DNA of 34,843 bases from Pseudoalteromonas sp. P1-25 (GCF_001401805.1 NZ_LKDW01000040.1:1-34843), one strand, 5' to 3'. Counted from the stretch's first letter, positions 7,020 through 17,027 are shown. Notes: generated by a model not told the origin, from the sequence alone. Made by a program: numbers and translations.

Positions 7020-10000
7020 TTATGTATGTGCAAGTTGCACTGCTTGTTCTATATCTACTGCTACCATGCGTGATACGCCTGGCTCTGCCATAGTAACGCC
7101 AGTTAAACGCCCTGCCATTTCCATCGCAATTTTGTTATGACTAATATAAATAAACTGCACCGATTGTGACATTTCTTCAACCAAACGGCAAAAGCGTACC
7201 ACGTTAGCATCATCAAGCGGCGCATCTACTTCATCCAGCATACAGAATGGAGCTGGATTGAGCCTGAATATAGAAAACACTAATGATAATGCGCTCAGCG
7301 CTTTTTCTCCACCACTTAACAGATGAATTGTCGAATTTTTCTTACCTGGCGGCTGTGCCATTATACTAACACCACTTTCGAGTAAATCGTCACTGGTTAA
7401 TTCTAAATACGCGCTACCACCGCCAAATACTTTTGGAAATAGCTCGGCAAAGTCTTTGTTTACTTGATCGAAGGTAGCTTTAAAGCGTGTTTTGGTTTCG
7501 CTGTCTATTTTACGTATCGCCCCTTCAAGTGTATTTAACGCTTTGGTTAAATCCTCAAGTTGATTATTAAGGTAATCACTGCGCTCTTTAGCTTGTTCAA
7601 ACTCATCTATTGCGGCTAAATTAACCGGACCTAGCTTATCTAGTTGATGCACAAGCCCACTGATCTGATTTTGCGCTGCATTTAAACTCAGTGAATCAGG
7701 CAGTGTATCTAAAACACTTTTTAAACTTTGCTTTAATTCTTCAAGCGGCTCAAGTGCTGCCTGCGCTTTTATAATTAGGCTTTGCTCTTCAATGCTTAGC
7801 GTTTGATGGTGTTCTTGCAAAGCCACCAACTCACCTTGAGAGTGCTTAAGACTCGCTTGCTTGCTTATAAGTGTTTGCTTTGCCTCATTAAGCTTTTTTT
7901 GTAACACATCTAAGCTCGCTTCACCTTGCTGATGTTTTATTAAAAGCTGTGCTATTTGCTCAGTGAGCTCTTGCTCAGGTATTAGTAACGCTTCCATTTG
8001 CGCTTGTAGCTCTTGCGCTTCTTCTTGCGCACTAATGAGCGCTTGCTCAGCATGATTAAGCTTTGTTTGACTAAGCTGCCACTCACTGTGTGCTTTTTGC
8101 TCTTTTAACGTGGCTTGATGCGCTTGTGTTTTATATTGCTCAAGTGTCGCTGCAGCTTGGCTGTATGCTGTATTACTGCGTGTGCAAGCGGCGTCGGCCC
8201 TTGCCAGTTCGTCAGCTAAAACACTTTGCTTTTGATGTAATACTCCAAGCGCAGTGTTGTGCTCATCGCGTGTTTTTAATAATTGTGATTGCTCAGTGGT
8301 TAATGCACGCTTTTGTTGCTGGTACTTTTCTAGTTGCTGTAAAAACTGCGCTACTTGCTCTTTTAACATGTCGCTGCGCGTAGTGGCCACGGCAATGTTT
8401 TGTGCTAATTGATGAATTGCGTTTTTAAGAACCGCTAATTCATCATTCAGCTTTTGCTGCTGTGTTTTAAGCGCATTAAGCTGCTCAACGTCTCTTGCAA
8501 GTGTATTTTCGGCCTCTACTAAGCTCGCTGTTTTTTGCTTTAACTGTGTGTGTTTTAAAAGTTGTGAGTTTTCGGCATTTTTGTCTGGGCTGCGGTGCCA
8601 GTTTCGAGCATGTAAAGCACCGCTCTTATCCATAACCGCAATATAAAATGTATCGTTTAATGCAGCTAAGTCAGCGTTTTCGCTGTACGCAATACGGGTC
8701 AATAAATCGGGATAAACACCCTCAGTAATCAACGCCGCAACGCTATTAACTGGTATTTCACTTTTGTGAGGCCACACACTATTGTTGCTTTGCACATCCG
8801 CTACGTTTAGGTGCTCAAGCGTTTGCAGTGCCTGTTCAACTATATGTTCAAACCCTTGCTTTACTTCTAATTGATTAAATAAAGTGTGCTGCTTATTGTC
8901 ATTCTCAATCCCTAAACTACTTTTAAGCCCAGCAATGCGCGCTTTTAGCTCATTAACGTGCTGCACGCTTTGCTGATGCTGTTGCTCAGCGTCATTCACT
9001 AAATCGGTTTGCTCTTTAAGCGCTGCGTTGCACTGAGTTTGCGCCGTTTGCTTACTAGCAAGCTCATGAGTTAGGGTTTGTTTGTATTTTTGTTGCTCGG
9101 CTAGTTGCTGCTCTAATTGGCTACTTTTAATATCATTAATTTGGCTATTTAGCTGGCTAAGCTGTGCGTTTACATGGGCTAATGATTGCTCTGTTTGCTT
9201 AACACTACTTTGCTGCGCCTGTACTTTATTATTAAGCGCGTGCTGTTGTTGATTTAGGCTTTGCCACGCGGCTGTGTGCTTATTTTTTTCATCCGCTAAA
9301 TCTGCAAGTGTAAGGGTAAGCTCTTCAACTTGCTCGCTGCACTCTAAGCCGTATTCACTTATCTCTTGGTGGCTCACAGCTAACTGCTCGCATACGTTTT
9401 GCTGCTGTGTTTTTAGCGCTTCACTTTGCAGCTTTCGCTGCTCAAGCTTAACCATACTTTGCTTAAGTGTTTGCGTTTGCTGTTTAATATTAATGTGTTG
9501 CTGTTCAGCGCGAGTCAACTCTGTGTGGGTAACGTGTTGTTGGTGCTGCGCATCGTTAAGCACATCTTGCTCTGCATTTACTTGAGCCTCTAGGCTTGCA
9601 AGCACATCGTCATGGCCTGAGTGGGCCGTTTTAAAAAAGGCGATTTGCTCATTAAGCTTTTTAATTTGCTCACTTTTTTCAAGCTGTTGTTGATGCAGCT
9701 TTTGCCATTTTAATACAGCCACTTGGCCTTTTAAGGTACGCTCTTGCGCTTTTAAATCGCGATATTTTTTCGCATCAACTGACTGTAAAGCGAGTTTATC
9801 AAGCTGAGTTTGCAGTTCTTTACGCACATCGAGCAAACGCTCTAGGTTTTCGCGGGTACTTTTAATGCGGGTTTGGGTTTCGCGGCGGCGCTCTTTGTAT
9901 TTAGACACACCGGCGGCTTCTTCTAAAAATACGCGCAGCTCTTGAGGTTTGCTCTCGATTAAACGCGAGATCATCCCTTGCTCTATAATTGCGTAACTAC

Positions 10001-10415
10001 GCGGACCAAGCCCAGTGCCTAAAAATATATCGGTAATATCGCGCTTACGGCATTTGCTCCCATTTAAAAAGTATAACGATTGACCATCGCGTGTTACTAA
10101 ACGCTTAATTGCTATTTGGTTTCTGTCGGCAAATGTATTAGGCAAATCACCTTGGGTGTTATCAAAAATAAGCTCTACTGACGCTTGCGAGATAGGTTTA
10201 CGATTAGTTGATCCATTAAAAATAACATCGGTCATGGCATCGCCACGTAAGTTTTTAGCTGAGCTTTCACCAAGCACCCATCGCACAGCGTCAATCACGT
10301 TTGATTTGCCACAGCCGTTAGGCCCAACAACACACGTCATTTGATCTGGAAATGGAATTTTAGTGGGCTCTACAAACGATTTAAAGCCCGCTAATTTAAT
10401 AGTGCTTAAGCGCAT
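7020..10415 (-). CDS. smc: Chromosome segregation ATPase Smc
   Basis: A 1131-residue SMC condensin subunit that compacts and segregates the chromosome, normally with ScpA and ScpB. The N-terminal head has Walker A GPNGCGKS (31-38), followed by the Q-loop region. Two very long Gln/Glu/Lys-rich coiled coils (about 170-500 and 660-950) flank a hinge domain (about 510-640). The C-terminal head has the ABC signature LLSGGEK (from 1032) and Walker B CMLDEVDAPLDD (Asp1061, Glu1062). Its length is normal for proteobacterial Smc. The start ATG has only a weak ribosome binding site. The smc-zipA-ligA order is conserved in gammaproteobacteria that use Smc instead of MukB. Confidence 0.97.
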   Translation of the reverse strand: MRLSTIKLAGFKSFVEPTKIPFPDQMTCVVGPNGCGKSNVIDAVRWVLGESSAKNLRGDAMTDVIFNGSTNRKPISQASVELIFDNTQGDLPNTFADRNQIAIKRLVTRDGQSLYFLNGSKCRKRDITDIFLGTGLGPRSYAIIEQGMISRLIESKPQELRVFLEEAAGVSKYKERRRETQTRIKSTRENLERLLDVRKELQTQLDKLALQSVDAKKYRDLKAQERTLKGQVAVLKWQKLHQQQLEKSEQIKKLNEQIAFFKTAHSGHDDVLASLEAQVNAEQDVLNDAQHQQHVTHTELTRAEQQHINIKQQTQTLKQSMVKLEQRKLQSEALKTQQQNVCEQLAVSHQEISEYGLECSEQVEELTLTLADLADEKNKHTAAWQSLNQQQHALNNKVQAQQSSVKQTEQSLAHVNAQLSQLNSQINDIKSSQLEQQLAEQQKYKQTLTHELASKQTAQTQCNAALKEQTDLVNDAEQQHQQSVQHVNELKARIAGLKSSLGIENDNKQHTLFNQLEVKQGFEHIVEQALQTLEHLNVADVQSNNSVWPHKSEIPVNSVAALITEGVYPDLLTRIAYSENADLAALNDTFYIAVMDKSGALHARNWHRSPDKNAENSQLLKHTQLKQKTASLVEAENTLARDVEQLNALKTQQQKLNDELAVLKNAIHQLAQNIAVATTRSDMLKEQVAQFLQQLEKYQQQKRALTTEQSQLLKTRDEHNTALGVLHQKQSVLADELARADAACTRSNTAYSQAAATLEQYKTQAHQATLKEQKAHSEWQLSQTKLNHAEQALISAQEEAQELQAQMEALLIPEQELTEQIAQLLIKHQQGEASLDVLQKKLNEAKQTLISKQASLKHSQGELVALQEHHQTLSIEEQSLIIKAQAALEPLEELKQSLKSVLDTLPDSLSLNAAQNQISGLVHQLDKLGPVNLAAIDEFEQAKERSDYLNNQLEDLTKALNTLEGAIRKIDSETKTRFKATFDQVNKDFAELFPKVFGGGSAYLELTSDDLLESGVSIMAQPPGKKNSTIHLLSGGEKALSALSLVFSIFRLNPAPFCMLDEVDAPLDDANVVRFCRLVEEMSQSVQFIYISHNKIAMEMAGRLTGVTMAEPGVSRMVAVDIEQAVQLAHT

Positions 10416-10482
10416 CTTATTGTTATTACCGATTATTATTGTTATTACTTACAAACAATTTAACTCATAAACAGTTAAAAAG

Positions 10483-11214
10483 TTAAGCTTGGCGTTTAAA
10501 GTTATCTAAAATAATACCTGTGGCCATTGCCACATTAAGTGACTCTGCCTCACCAAAAGCCGGTATGGTTATTTTATCGCTTACTAATTTTGCACACTGC
10601 TCGCGTATGCCATGTGACTCACTGCCCATAAGCAATACACCCTTTGCGCTAAAGTCTGTTGTATGTACGCTTTGCCCATCTAAAAATGCCCCATAAATAG
10701 GCATATTTAATGATTGTAAGTATTCAGGTAGCTCTACTTGGCTTACCGATACTCTGACAAATGAACCCATAGTCGCGCTAATTGTTTTAGGGTTGTAAGC
10801 ATCGGCACTATCGGTACTTGTTACTATATGTTTAATGCCATACCAATCGGCAACTCTAATAATAGTGCCTAAATTACCAGGGTCAGAAACTCCATCAAGC
10901 GCCAATATTAAACCGTTGTTATCAGGTAAATCAGCCTTTGGCATATCAACCACGGCAATGGCCGCGTTGTTACTTACTAAGGTACTGGCTTTAGTCAGCG
11001 ACTCTTCCTCTGCTGGCGTAAAATTTACATGTGGGAAGTGGTTTTGATGAGTATTTATAAACGCTTGTGTTGCAAATATATCAACCGCCTTTAATGGGCT
11101 GTTTAACAACTCAAGTACGTTTTTTTCACCTTGTACAAGGTATTGATTATATTGTTTTCTGTACTTTTTCTGGCCAAGTTGGCGAATAAGCTTGAGTTGG
11201 TTTTTTGAAATCAT
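10483..11214 (-). CDS. TrmH/SpoU-family RNA 2'-O-methyltransferase
   Basis: This 243-residue SPOUT-class enzyme transfers methyl groups from SAM to RNA 2'-OH. The N-terminal part (about 1-95) resembles the SpoU substrate-binding domain, with KxxRKQYNQYLVQGEKNV. The catalytic domain has motif 1 LDGVSDPGNLGTIIR (from about 105), motif 2 GSESHGI and motif 3 AESLNVAMATGI. Together these form the trefoil-knot SAM site. The overall form resembles 23S rRNA methyltransferases of the RlmB/TsnR type, but the target nucleotide cannot be assigned. It is transcribed in the same direction as smc, 67 bp upstream of it. Confidence 0.9.
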   Translation of the reverse strand: MISKNQLKLIRQLGQKKYRKQYNQYLVQGEKNVLELLNSPLKAVDIFATQAFINTHQNHFPHVNFTPAEEESLTKASTLVSNNAAIAVVDMPKADLPDNNGLILALDGVSDPGNLGTIIRVADWYGIKHIVTSTDSADAYNPKTISATMGSFVRVSVSQVELPEYLQSLNMPIYGAFLDGQSVHTTDFSAKGVLLMGSESHGIREQCAKLVSDKITIPAFGEAESLNVAMATGIILDNFKRQA

Positions 11215-11361
11215 AACAGCCCCATAAAATTATCGCCCTAGTATACCAGAGATGATTTAAAGTGCAGCACCACATATATTAAAAGCAGTGCCATTGCAGG
11301 CTGTAAGGCTTTTAAAGATTGAGCTTTGCGCCAAATTTAGGTAAATTAACAAAAAAACAAC

Positions 11362-12486
11362 ATGGATAATATTTTAATGGAATCTATACACCCTACTCCC
11401 CCAGAAACCACCCCTGCAGTAAGTGAGCCTGCTGCCCCTATTTTTAGCGGTCAAGTACAGTTTAGCGGCAAAGGCGGTGAATTTTTTGGTATTTGGATTG
11501 TTAATATTTTACTGAGCGTGCTTACTTTAGGTATTTATTCGGCTTGGGCAAAAGTGCGCACAATGCGTTACTTTTATGGCCACACCCGCATTGACGGCCA
11601 CAGCTTTGACTACTTAGCCACCCCGATGCAAATTTTAAAAGGCCGTATTTTAGCGGTTATTGTATTTTTAATTTACTCCTTTGGTAGCAGCTTTTTTCCT
11701 TTTGTAGGTTTACTTTTTGCGGTTGCTTTTATCTTTTTAATGCCGTGGATAATTAACCAAGGCCTGCGTTTTAATATGCGTATGACCCGCCATCGTAATG
11801 TACGCTTTGCATTTAGAGGCGATTACGGCGAAGCCTTCATTAACTTTATTCTTTTACCTATCGCCAGTATTTTTACCCTTTATTTATTAATGCCGTATGT
11901 TTTAAAACGTATCGACACGTACATACATAGCAATATTAGTTACGGCGATACGCCACTAACCGTAAACCTTAAAGGTGAAACCTACTACTTAACCGCCCTT
12001 ATTTGCTTTGTGGTGAGCTCTATCACTATGGTGATTTTTATGGCTGTTTTAGGCTTGTTTGGCCTTGATTTAATGAATGCAGAAAACCAACAAGCCGCAC
12101 AAGATCCAGCCAAAATGGGCATTATGTTTGGTGGGTTAATGATTGCTTATGTATTTATGATTGCCATAGTCACCGCTGTGTGGGCTGCGGCTATTCGTAA
12201 TCATATTTTTGATAACAGCCAATTTGAAGACGTAGCATCTTTTAAATCAGAGCTGAGGCCTATTCCTTTTGCCATATTACTGTTAACTAATATGCTAGCC
12301 ATTGCGTTTACTCTTGGGCTTGCCTACCCGTGGACCAAAGTACGCACATCAAGAATGCTTGCCGAGGTTACAACCGTTAGTATTTACCCAAGCGCCCTAA
12401 ACTTGGTTGATAGTACACAGCAAGAGCAGTCATCATTTGCCGAAGAAGCGGCCAATGTATTTGATATTGACCTATCGCTAACCTAA
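11362..12486 (+). CDS. YjgN-family (DUF898) membrane protein
   Basis: A 374-residue polytopic protein with about six membrane segments and the repeated DUF898 signature. GGEFFGIWIVNILLSVLTLG followed by YSAWAKVRTMRYFYGHT occurs near residues 35-75. A weaker second version, with LGLAYPWTKVRTSRM, occurs near 313-335. The family has no firmly assigned function. An in-frame ATG at 11377 has a GGATAA sequence at a suitable distance upstream, so the true start could be there, removing five residues. The M48 protease gene starts 9 bp after its stop, which points to a shared transcript. Confidence 0.9.
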   Translation: MDNILMESIHPTPPETTPAVSEPAAPIFSGQVQFSGKGGEFFGIWIVNILLSVLTLGIYSAWAKVRTMRYFYGHTRIDGHSFDYLATPMQILKGRILAVIVFLIYSFGSSFFPFVGLLFAVAFIFLMPWIINQGLRFNMRMTRHRNVRFAFRGDYGEAFINFILLPIASIFTLYLLMPYVLKRIDTYIHSNISYGDTPLTVNLKGETYYLTALICFVVSSITMVIFMAVLGLFGLDLMNAENQQAAQDPAKMGIMFGGLMIAYVFMIAIVTAVWAAAIRNHIFDNSQFEDVASFKSELRPIPFAILLLTNMLAIAFTLGLAYPWTKVRTSRMLAEVTTVSIYPSALNLVDSTQQEQSSFAEEAANVFDIDLSLT

Positions 12487-12495
12487 GAGCTAATT

Positions 12496-13518
12496 ATGCA
12501 CGTACAGGGACATTACTTCCCCAAGGCATCAAGCAATTATCAACAAGGAGTCGCTAATATTGGCGACTCCTTAGTTGCAATTAGCCATGATGATCAGCTT
12601 ATTTCAAGCTACGCTATAAGCGATATAACACTCACCCCAGGGCTTGCCGGTCTTGCTGACGAACTGTGTTTTAATGATGGTAGCCGCTTTATTCCTACTG
12701 ATGTAAATTATCGCTGGCCTTTTAAAACGAATAAACTCGATAGACTCGAGCGCCTTGAAAAAAGTAAATGGGCCATTATCGCGGCTGTTATTTTTACACC
12801 GCTTTTTATGTGGCTAATGCTTTATAAAGTTGTGCCCACTATTGCCGTTTATAGTGTTGATACTCTGCCGCGTAGTGTTGTAGAGCAGATGGGTGAACAA
12901 AGCTTTACCATAATTGAAAAGCTAGCACTTGATGAAAGCGAATTGCCTAATGAGCAACAAATTAAAGTACAACAATACTTTAATACCATGCTTAATGAAC
13001 TCTCACTTGAGCCATCTATTTATAGGTTGTCGTTTTATAAATCAGAGGCCTTTGGAGCGAATGCATTTGCAATGCCTCACGGGCGCATAGTGGTCACTGA
13101 TGAATTAGCTAACTTATTAGCTGATAAACCCAACGCGTTAAAAGCGGTATTACTTCACGAAATTGGTCATGTAGTCCACCAGCATAGTGTACGCATGACC
13201 GCGCAATCGGCAGCCAGTACCATTGTACTTGCTGTGATATTTGGCGACTTAGAAGGCATAGCAGAAGTGGCACTTGGCACCGGTGCTACCTTTGCACAGC
13301 AAGGGTTTTCGCGTGATATGGAGCGTGAGGCAGATAGCTATGCGCTCATTCAACTTGAGCATTTGGGTTATTCGAGCAATGATTTTGCCGATGCCATACA
13401 AGCACTGCAAAGTGCCCATACAAGTGAAAATGAGCACCTTGAAAAGGTGAATAATTTGCTCGAATACCTATCAAGCCACCCAAGTGCACAAGAGCGCATT
13501 GATAATGCCAGAAAATAA
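12496..13518 (+). CDS. Membrane-anchored M48-family metallopeptidase
   Basis: A 340-residue protein with an N-terminal beta-rich domain (about 1-75) and one hydrophobic anchor (about 92-119). The zinc protease domain has HEIGH at 221-225 and the third ligand Glu278 in EREAD. These match the HExxH plus ExxxD arrangement of M48 peptidases such as HtpX and BepA/LoiP. The substrate is unknown, and a role in membrane protein or envelope quality control is inferred from the family. It follows the YjgN-like gene by 9 bp. Its last 14 bp overlap the start of a DoxX-like gene, suggesting translational coupling in a three-gene operon. Confidence 0.9.
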   Translation: MHVQGHYFPKASSNYQQGVANIGDSLVAISHDDQLISSYAISDITLTPGLAGLADELCFNDGSRFIPTDVNYRWPFKTNKLDRLERLEKSKWAIIAAVIFTPLFMWLMLYKVVPTIAVYSVDTLPRSVVEQMGEQSFTIIEKLALDESELPNEQQIKVQQYFNTMLNELSLEPSIYRLSFYKSEAFGANAFAMPHGRIVVTDELANLLADKPNALKAVLLHEIGHVVHQHSVRMTAQSAASTIVLAVIFGDLEGIAEVALGTGATFAQQGFSRDMEREADSYALIQLEHLGYSSNDFADAIQALQSAHTSENEHLEKVNNLLEYLSSHPSAQERIDNARK

Positions 13519-13885
13519 CACGATTTATATCCAACTTGCCCGCTATATTGTGGGGCTTAGTTGGATATACCACGGCTTTTTCCCAAAGCTGTATCATATT
13601 GCACCACTTGAAAAATTGATGACTGGCAGTGCAGGTTTTTCAGCACAAGTGTCTGACTTAATTACACGTTCGGCGGGTGTTGGCGAAATTATATTTGGTT
13701 TGTGTTTATTGGTATTTTATAAACATAAGCATATCGTTATTTTAAATATCGTAGCGTTGATTGGCCTTTTACTCGCTGTAGTAGCAATGCAGCCACAATT
13801 ACTTATTGAAGCATTTAACCCAGTAACTACTAACCTGCCGCTTATTGGATTAAGTTTTATTTGGTTAAAAGAAATTACTAAATAA
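13505..13885 (+). CDS. DoxX-like small membrane protein
   Basis: The 126-residue product has four hydrophobic segments, at about 9-25, 50-66, 73-92 and 100-119, and an N-terminal ARYIVGLSWIYHGFFPKL pattern. This resembles DoxX-like or DUF4345-like proteins of the inner membrane, whose function is not settled. I chose the ATG at 13505. A GTG at 13484 would add seven residues inside the upstream gene. The start overlaps the protease gene by 14 bp, so it is probably translated by coupling. A strong terminator follows directly. Confidence 0.75.
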   Translation: MPENNTIYIQLARYIVGLSWIYHGFFPKLYHIAPLEKLMTGSAGFSAQVSDLITRSAGVGEIIFGLCLLVFYKHKHIVILNIVALIGLLLAVVAMQPQLLIEAFNPVTTNLPLIGLSFIWLKEITK

Positions 13886-13901
13886 TCGGTATCTTTAAAA
13901 T

Positions 13902-13931
13902 AAAAAAGGTATGCCTGCCCATACCTTTTTT
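13902..13931. terminator. Bidirectional rho-independent terminator
   Basis: A perfect 12-bp stem, AAAAAAGGTATG (13902-13913) with CATACCTTTTTT (13920-13931), encloses a 6-nt loop. The A and T tails at either side give U tracts on both strands. It lies between the convergent DoxX-like gene and speB and can terminate both. Confidence 0.92.
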
Positions 13932-13950
13932 GTAGTGCTCTCTTATAGCG

Positions 13951-14874
13951 TTAATACTTATTTTTATGTGTCCACAAATGCAATAATTCACTGGCAATGG
14001 TTGCTGCAGCAATAGCAGTAAGCTCACTTTGGTCGTACGACGGTGATACTTCTACCACATCCATTCCGATTATATTTATACCTTTAAGCGCGCGCAATGT
14101 TTTAAGCACTTTATCAGATGTTAATCCGCCGCACACGGGAGTACCTGTACCTGGTGCAAATGCAGGGTCTAAACAATCTATATCAAACGTTAAGTAAACG
14201 GGTAAATCGCCTACTCGCTCACGTATTTGCGCTGCTATTTCATTGGCATGCAAATCGTTAGCTTGCATTGCATCAATCACTGCAAACTCATGCTTTGATT
14301 GGTCAAAGTCGGTGCGAATACCTATTTGTATACTGTGCTCTACATCAATCAGCCCTTCCATCGGTGCATGATAAAACATAGTGCCGTGATCAAAACGCGA
14401 GCCATTGCTGTACGTATCAGTGTGCGCATCAAAATGAACCAGTGCCATTTTACCATGTATCTTTGCATGTGCGCGCAATAGCGGAAGCGTTACAAAGTGA
14501 TCGCCCCCAAGGCCTAACAGCGTTGCACCTTGGCGAAGTATTTGCTCTGCGGCCATTTCTAACTGTGCCGTAAAATACTCCGGATCGCCTACCGGATAAG
14601 TAAAGTCTCCGGCATCGGCAACGCTTAACCGCTCAAATAAAGGGAATGTCCACGGGTATTTAGTGTCTTCCCAGGCTAAATGCACCGACGCACGTCGTAT
14701 TGCATCTGGCCCTAAGCGTGCACCAGGGCGGCCCGATGTTGCTAAATCAAAAGGTAACCCCAGAACAACGACATCCGCATCTATTGCGTTAATATTTTGC
14801 ACCATAGGACGACGTAAAAACGTCATCCCGTTTGAATACAATGAGTGTTCAACATGACCAAACAAGCTAGACAT
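13951..14874 (-). CDS. speB: Agmatinase SpeB
   Basis: A 307-residue ureohydrolase that converts agmatine to putrescine and urea. The binuclear manganese ligands of the arginase fold are visible: GGDH (His126), DAHTD (Asp149, His151, Asp153) and DIDCLDP (Asp231, Asp233). Its length matches agmatinases (E. coli 306). The start codon lies 3 bp after the speA stop codon, so the two enzymes of the arginine-agmatine-putrescine route form an operon, transcribed speA then speB. Confidence 0.97.
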   Translation of the reverse strand: MSSLFGHVEHSLYSNGMTFLRRPMVQNINAIDADVVVLGLPFDLATSGRPGARLGPDAIRRASVHLAWEDTKYPWTFPLFERLSVADAGDFTYPVGDPEYFTAQLEMAAEQILRQGATLLGLGGDHFVTLPLLRAHAKIHGKMALVHFDAHTDTYSNGSRFDHGTMFYHAPMEGLIDVEHSIQIGIRTDFDQSKHEFAVIDAMQANDLHANEIAAQIRERVGDLPVYLTFDIDCLDPAFAPGTGTPVCGGLTSDKVLKTLRALKGINIIGMDVVEVSPSYDQSELTAIAAATIASELLHLWTHKNKY

Positions 14875-14877
14875 TAC

Positions 14878-16790
14878 TTATAACTCTTCTAAATAAGTGT
14901 AGCCATTAAGGCCGTTTTGCAACTCGTCTAAAACGCTTTGCTGTTCATTTTTATCTATTTTTGCAGACACTAACTGCGCGTACGACTGTTGAAAGCTCTC
15001 AACATCTAAATGCACATAGCGCATCATATCGGCCACCGTATCGCCTTGATTTATTTCGCTAATACTGGCAACACCTTGCTCATCCATATTGATAATAGCA
15101 CTGTGCGTATCGCCAAATAAATTGTGCATATCACCTAAAATTTCTTGATACGCTCCCACTAAGAAAAAGCCCATTAAGTAAGGTTTATCTACACTGTACT
15201 CAGGCACGGGTAATGTGCTTTCAATGCCTTGACCATCAACATAGTGCTCGAGTGCGCCATCTGAATCACAGGTTATATCAAGTAATACCGCACGTTTTTT
15301 TGGTGCTTCGGTTAAGCCACTTAATGGCAATACCGGAAACACTTGATCAATCCCCCACGCATCAGGCAATGATTGAAAAAGCGAAAAGTTTACAAAAAAC
15401 TTATCGGCTAAACGCGCATTTAACTCGTCAATAATTGGGCGATGAAAACGGTTTTTGTTATCCATGTTTTTGTTAAGCTCATAACAAATACGTAAGTTAA
15501 CTTGCTCTGCCCACGCACGCTGCGTTAAATCTAAAAGCCCCAGTGCAAATTGGTTATGCGCCTCTGCTAAGTCACCTTGGCTATCGTGATAAATTTCAAT
15601 CAGTGCACGGTCATCCGTTAAACCGGTTAATTGCACATACGATGCCCACATGTTTTTTAATAACAGAGGTGCATCTGCCACTGGTGCTACTAACTCCTCT
15701 GGAGTGTAACTTTCAGTACCAATAACATTAGAAATAAGCACTGCATGATGCGCCGTTAGTGCACGCCCCGACTCAGAAATAATCGTCGGCATGGGCTGCG
15801 CGTACTGCTTACAGGTATCACCAATGGTGTACACAATGTTATTTGCATATTCAGCTAAGCTGTAATTCATAGAGTTATGCGATTGGCTGCGCGTACCATC
15901 GTAATCAATCGCTAAACCACCCCCAACATCAAGGCACTCAATGTGTGCACCTAATTTGCGTAGCTCACAGTAAAAGCGCGCGGCTTCGCTTACACCTAAG
16001 CGCACATCGCGAATGTTTGCCATTTGCGAGCCTAAGTGAAAATGCACTAGTTGCATTAAATCAAGTTGACCTGCGTCTTTTAAACGATTCACTACATGCA
16101 GTACTTGCGACGCTGATAAACCAAATTTAGATTTTTCACCGCCACTTGCTTGCCACTTCCCTTTGCCTTGCGATGCTAAACGTACACGAATGCCAATGCG
16201 TGGTTTAACATTTAGCGCTTTTGCTTGGCTAAGTACCATGTCGAGCTCAGAAAGCTTTTCAAGCACTATGTATACTTTATGGCCTAATTTTTCGCCAATA
16301 AGGGCCAAGCGTACGTATTCTTTGTCTTTGTAACCATTACATACAATCACCGCACTGGTTTTTTCTGCCATTGCCAAAACGGTTAATAGCTCTGGTTTAC
16401 TGCCGGCCTCAAGCCCTAATTGTTTTTTTTCTAATTCAGCCTGGCTTGCTACTATTTCTTCAACCACTTCGCGCTGTTGGTTTACTTTAATTGGGTAAAC
16501 TAATAAGTAATCTTTTGGGTAACCATAGTTTTCAATCGCGGTATTAAACGCACTACATAAACTGTGCACACGATGATGTAAAATTTGTGGAAAGCGCACT
16601 AAAGCCGGTAAGCTCAAGCCCTTTTCTTGAAGTTGTTTTGCAATATCTGTTAGTGCAATAGTTTGCTCTGGGGCGTGAGCCTTTGGGGCAACATACACAT
16701 CACCTTGATCATTAATACCAAAAAACCTTGGCTCCAATGACGAACATTGTAACTCGTGCGAGCTTGTTCTAGTGATGTTGTCTCTTTCAT
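14878..16790 (-). CDS. speA: Biosynthetic arginine decarboxylase SpeA, frameshifted near the N terminus
   Basis: SpeA decarboxylates arginine to agmatine with PLP. The continuous frame from 16737 to 14878 (619 codons) holds the fold-III decarboxylase barrel, the PLP-binding Lys in YPIKVNQ and the later Gly-rich SESGRA segment. That frame can begin only at a TTG with no ribosome binding site. Upstream, an ATG at 16790 with a purine-rich ribosome binding site encodes MKETTSLEQARTSYN and then VRHWSQGF, the typical SpeA N terminus. It runs out of frame at the six-base T run (A run at 16720-16725 on the plus strand). Adding one T would join both parts into about 637 residues, a normal length. The frame as written is therefore broken by one base, through either mutation or sequencing error. 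Confidence 0.9.
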
Positions 16791-16838
16791 TTATCTTTCT
16801 CTTTTGTTTAATGAATGCCGGTTCGGCGAGCTGCGCGC

Positions 16839-16868
16839 ATTAAAAGAAAAATAGACTGTTAAGTCCAA
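16839..16868 (-). promoter_or_regulatory. Possible speA promoter
   Basis: On the minus strand, TTTAAT (-10-like, 16844-16839) lies 18 bp after TTGGAC (-35-like, 16868-16863). The -10 match is 5/6 and the -35 match is poor. Its position, about 50 bp before the reconstructed ATG at 16790, suits speA transcription. This is a weak prediction. Confidence 0.3.
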
Positions 16869-16982
16869 CAAGTATTTTTACTCGTAACGAGTGATTTTTA
16901 GTGTTGAGAAAAAACACCTACACCATAGCTTTTTACAGCTAACCGCCTTTAGAAAAGCAAGCTGACAACACAGCTAAAAAAT

Positions 16983-17027
16983 AAGTACAGCTGTACTTTT
17001 TTAATATAAAATAGAACAACTGTACTT
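16983..17027 (+). promoter_or_regulatory. Tandem operator-like sites for the hydrolase-TetR pair
   Basis: A perfect 16-bp palindrome, AAGTACAGCTGTACTT (16983-16998), is followed 29 bp later (start to start of the shared core) by GAACAACTGTACTT (17014-17027). The second site matches the first core at 12 of 14 positions. A TATAAA -10-like box (17005-17010) lies between them. The second site ends 13 bp before the hydrolase ATG. This arrangement suits repression by the TetR protein encoded two genes downstream, by inference. Confidence 0.6.

Noticed and set aside
8090..9585. Plus-strand frames of 97 and 103 codons inside smc
   Set aside because: They are Cys/Leu/Ser-rich shadows of the Gln/Glu/Lys-rich coiled coil on the other strand.
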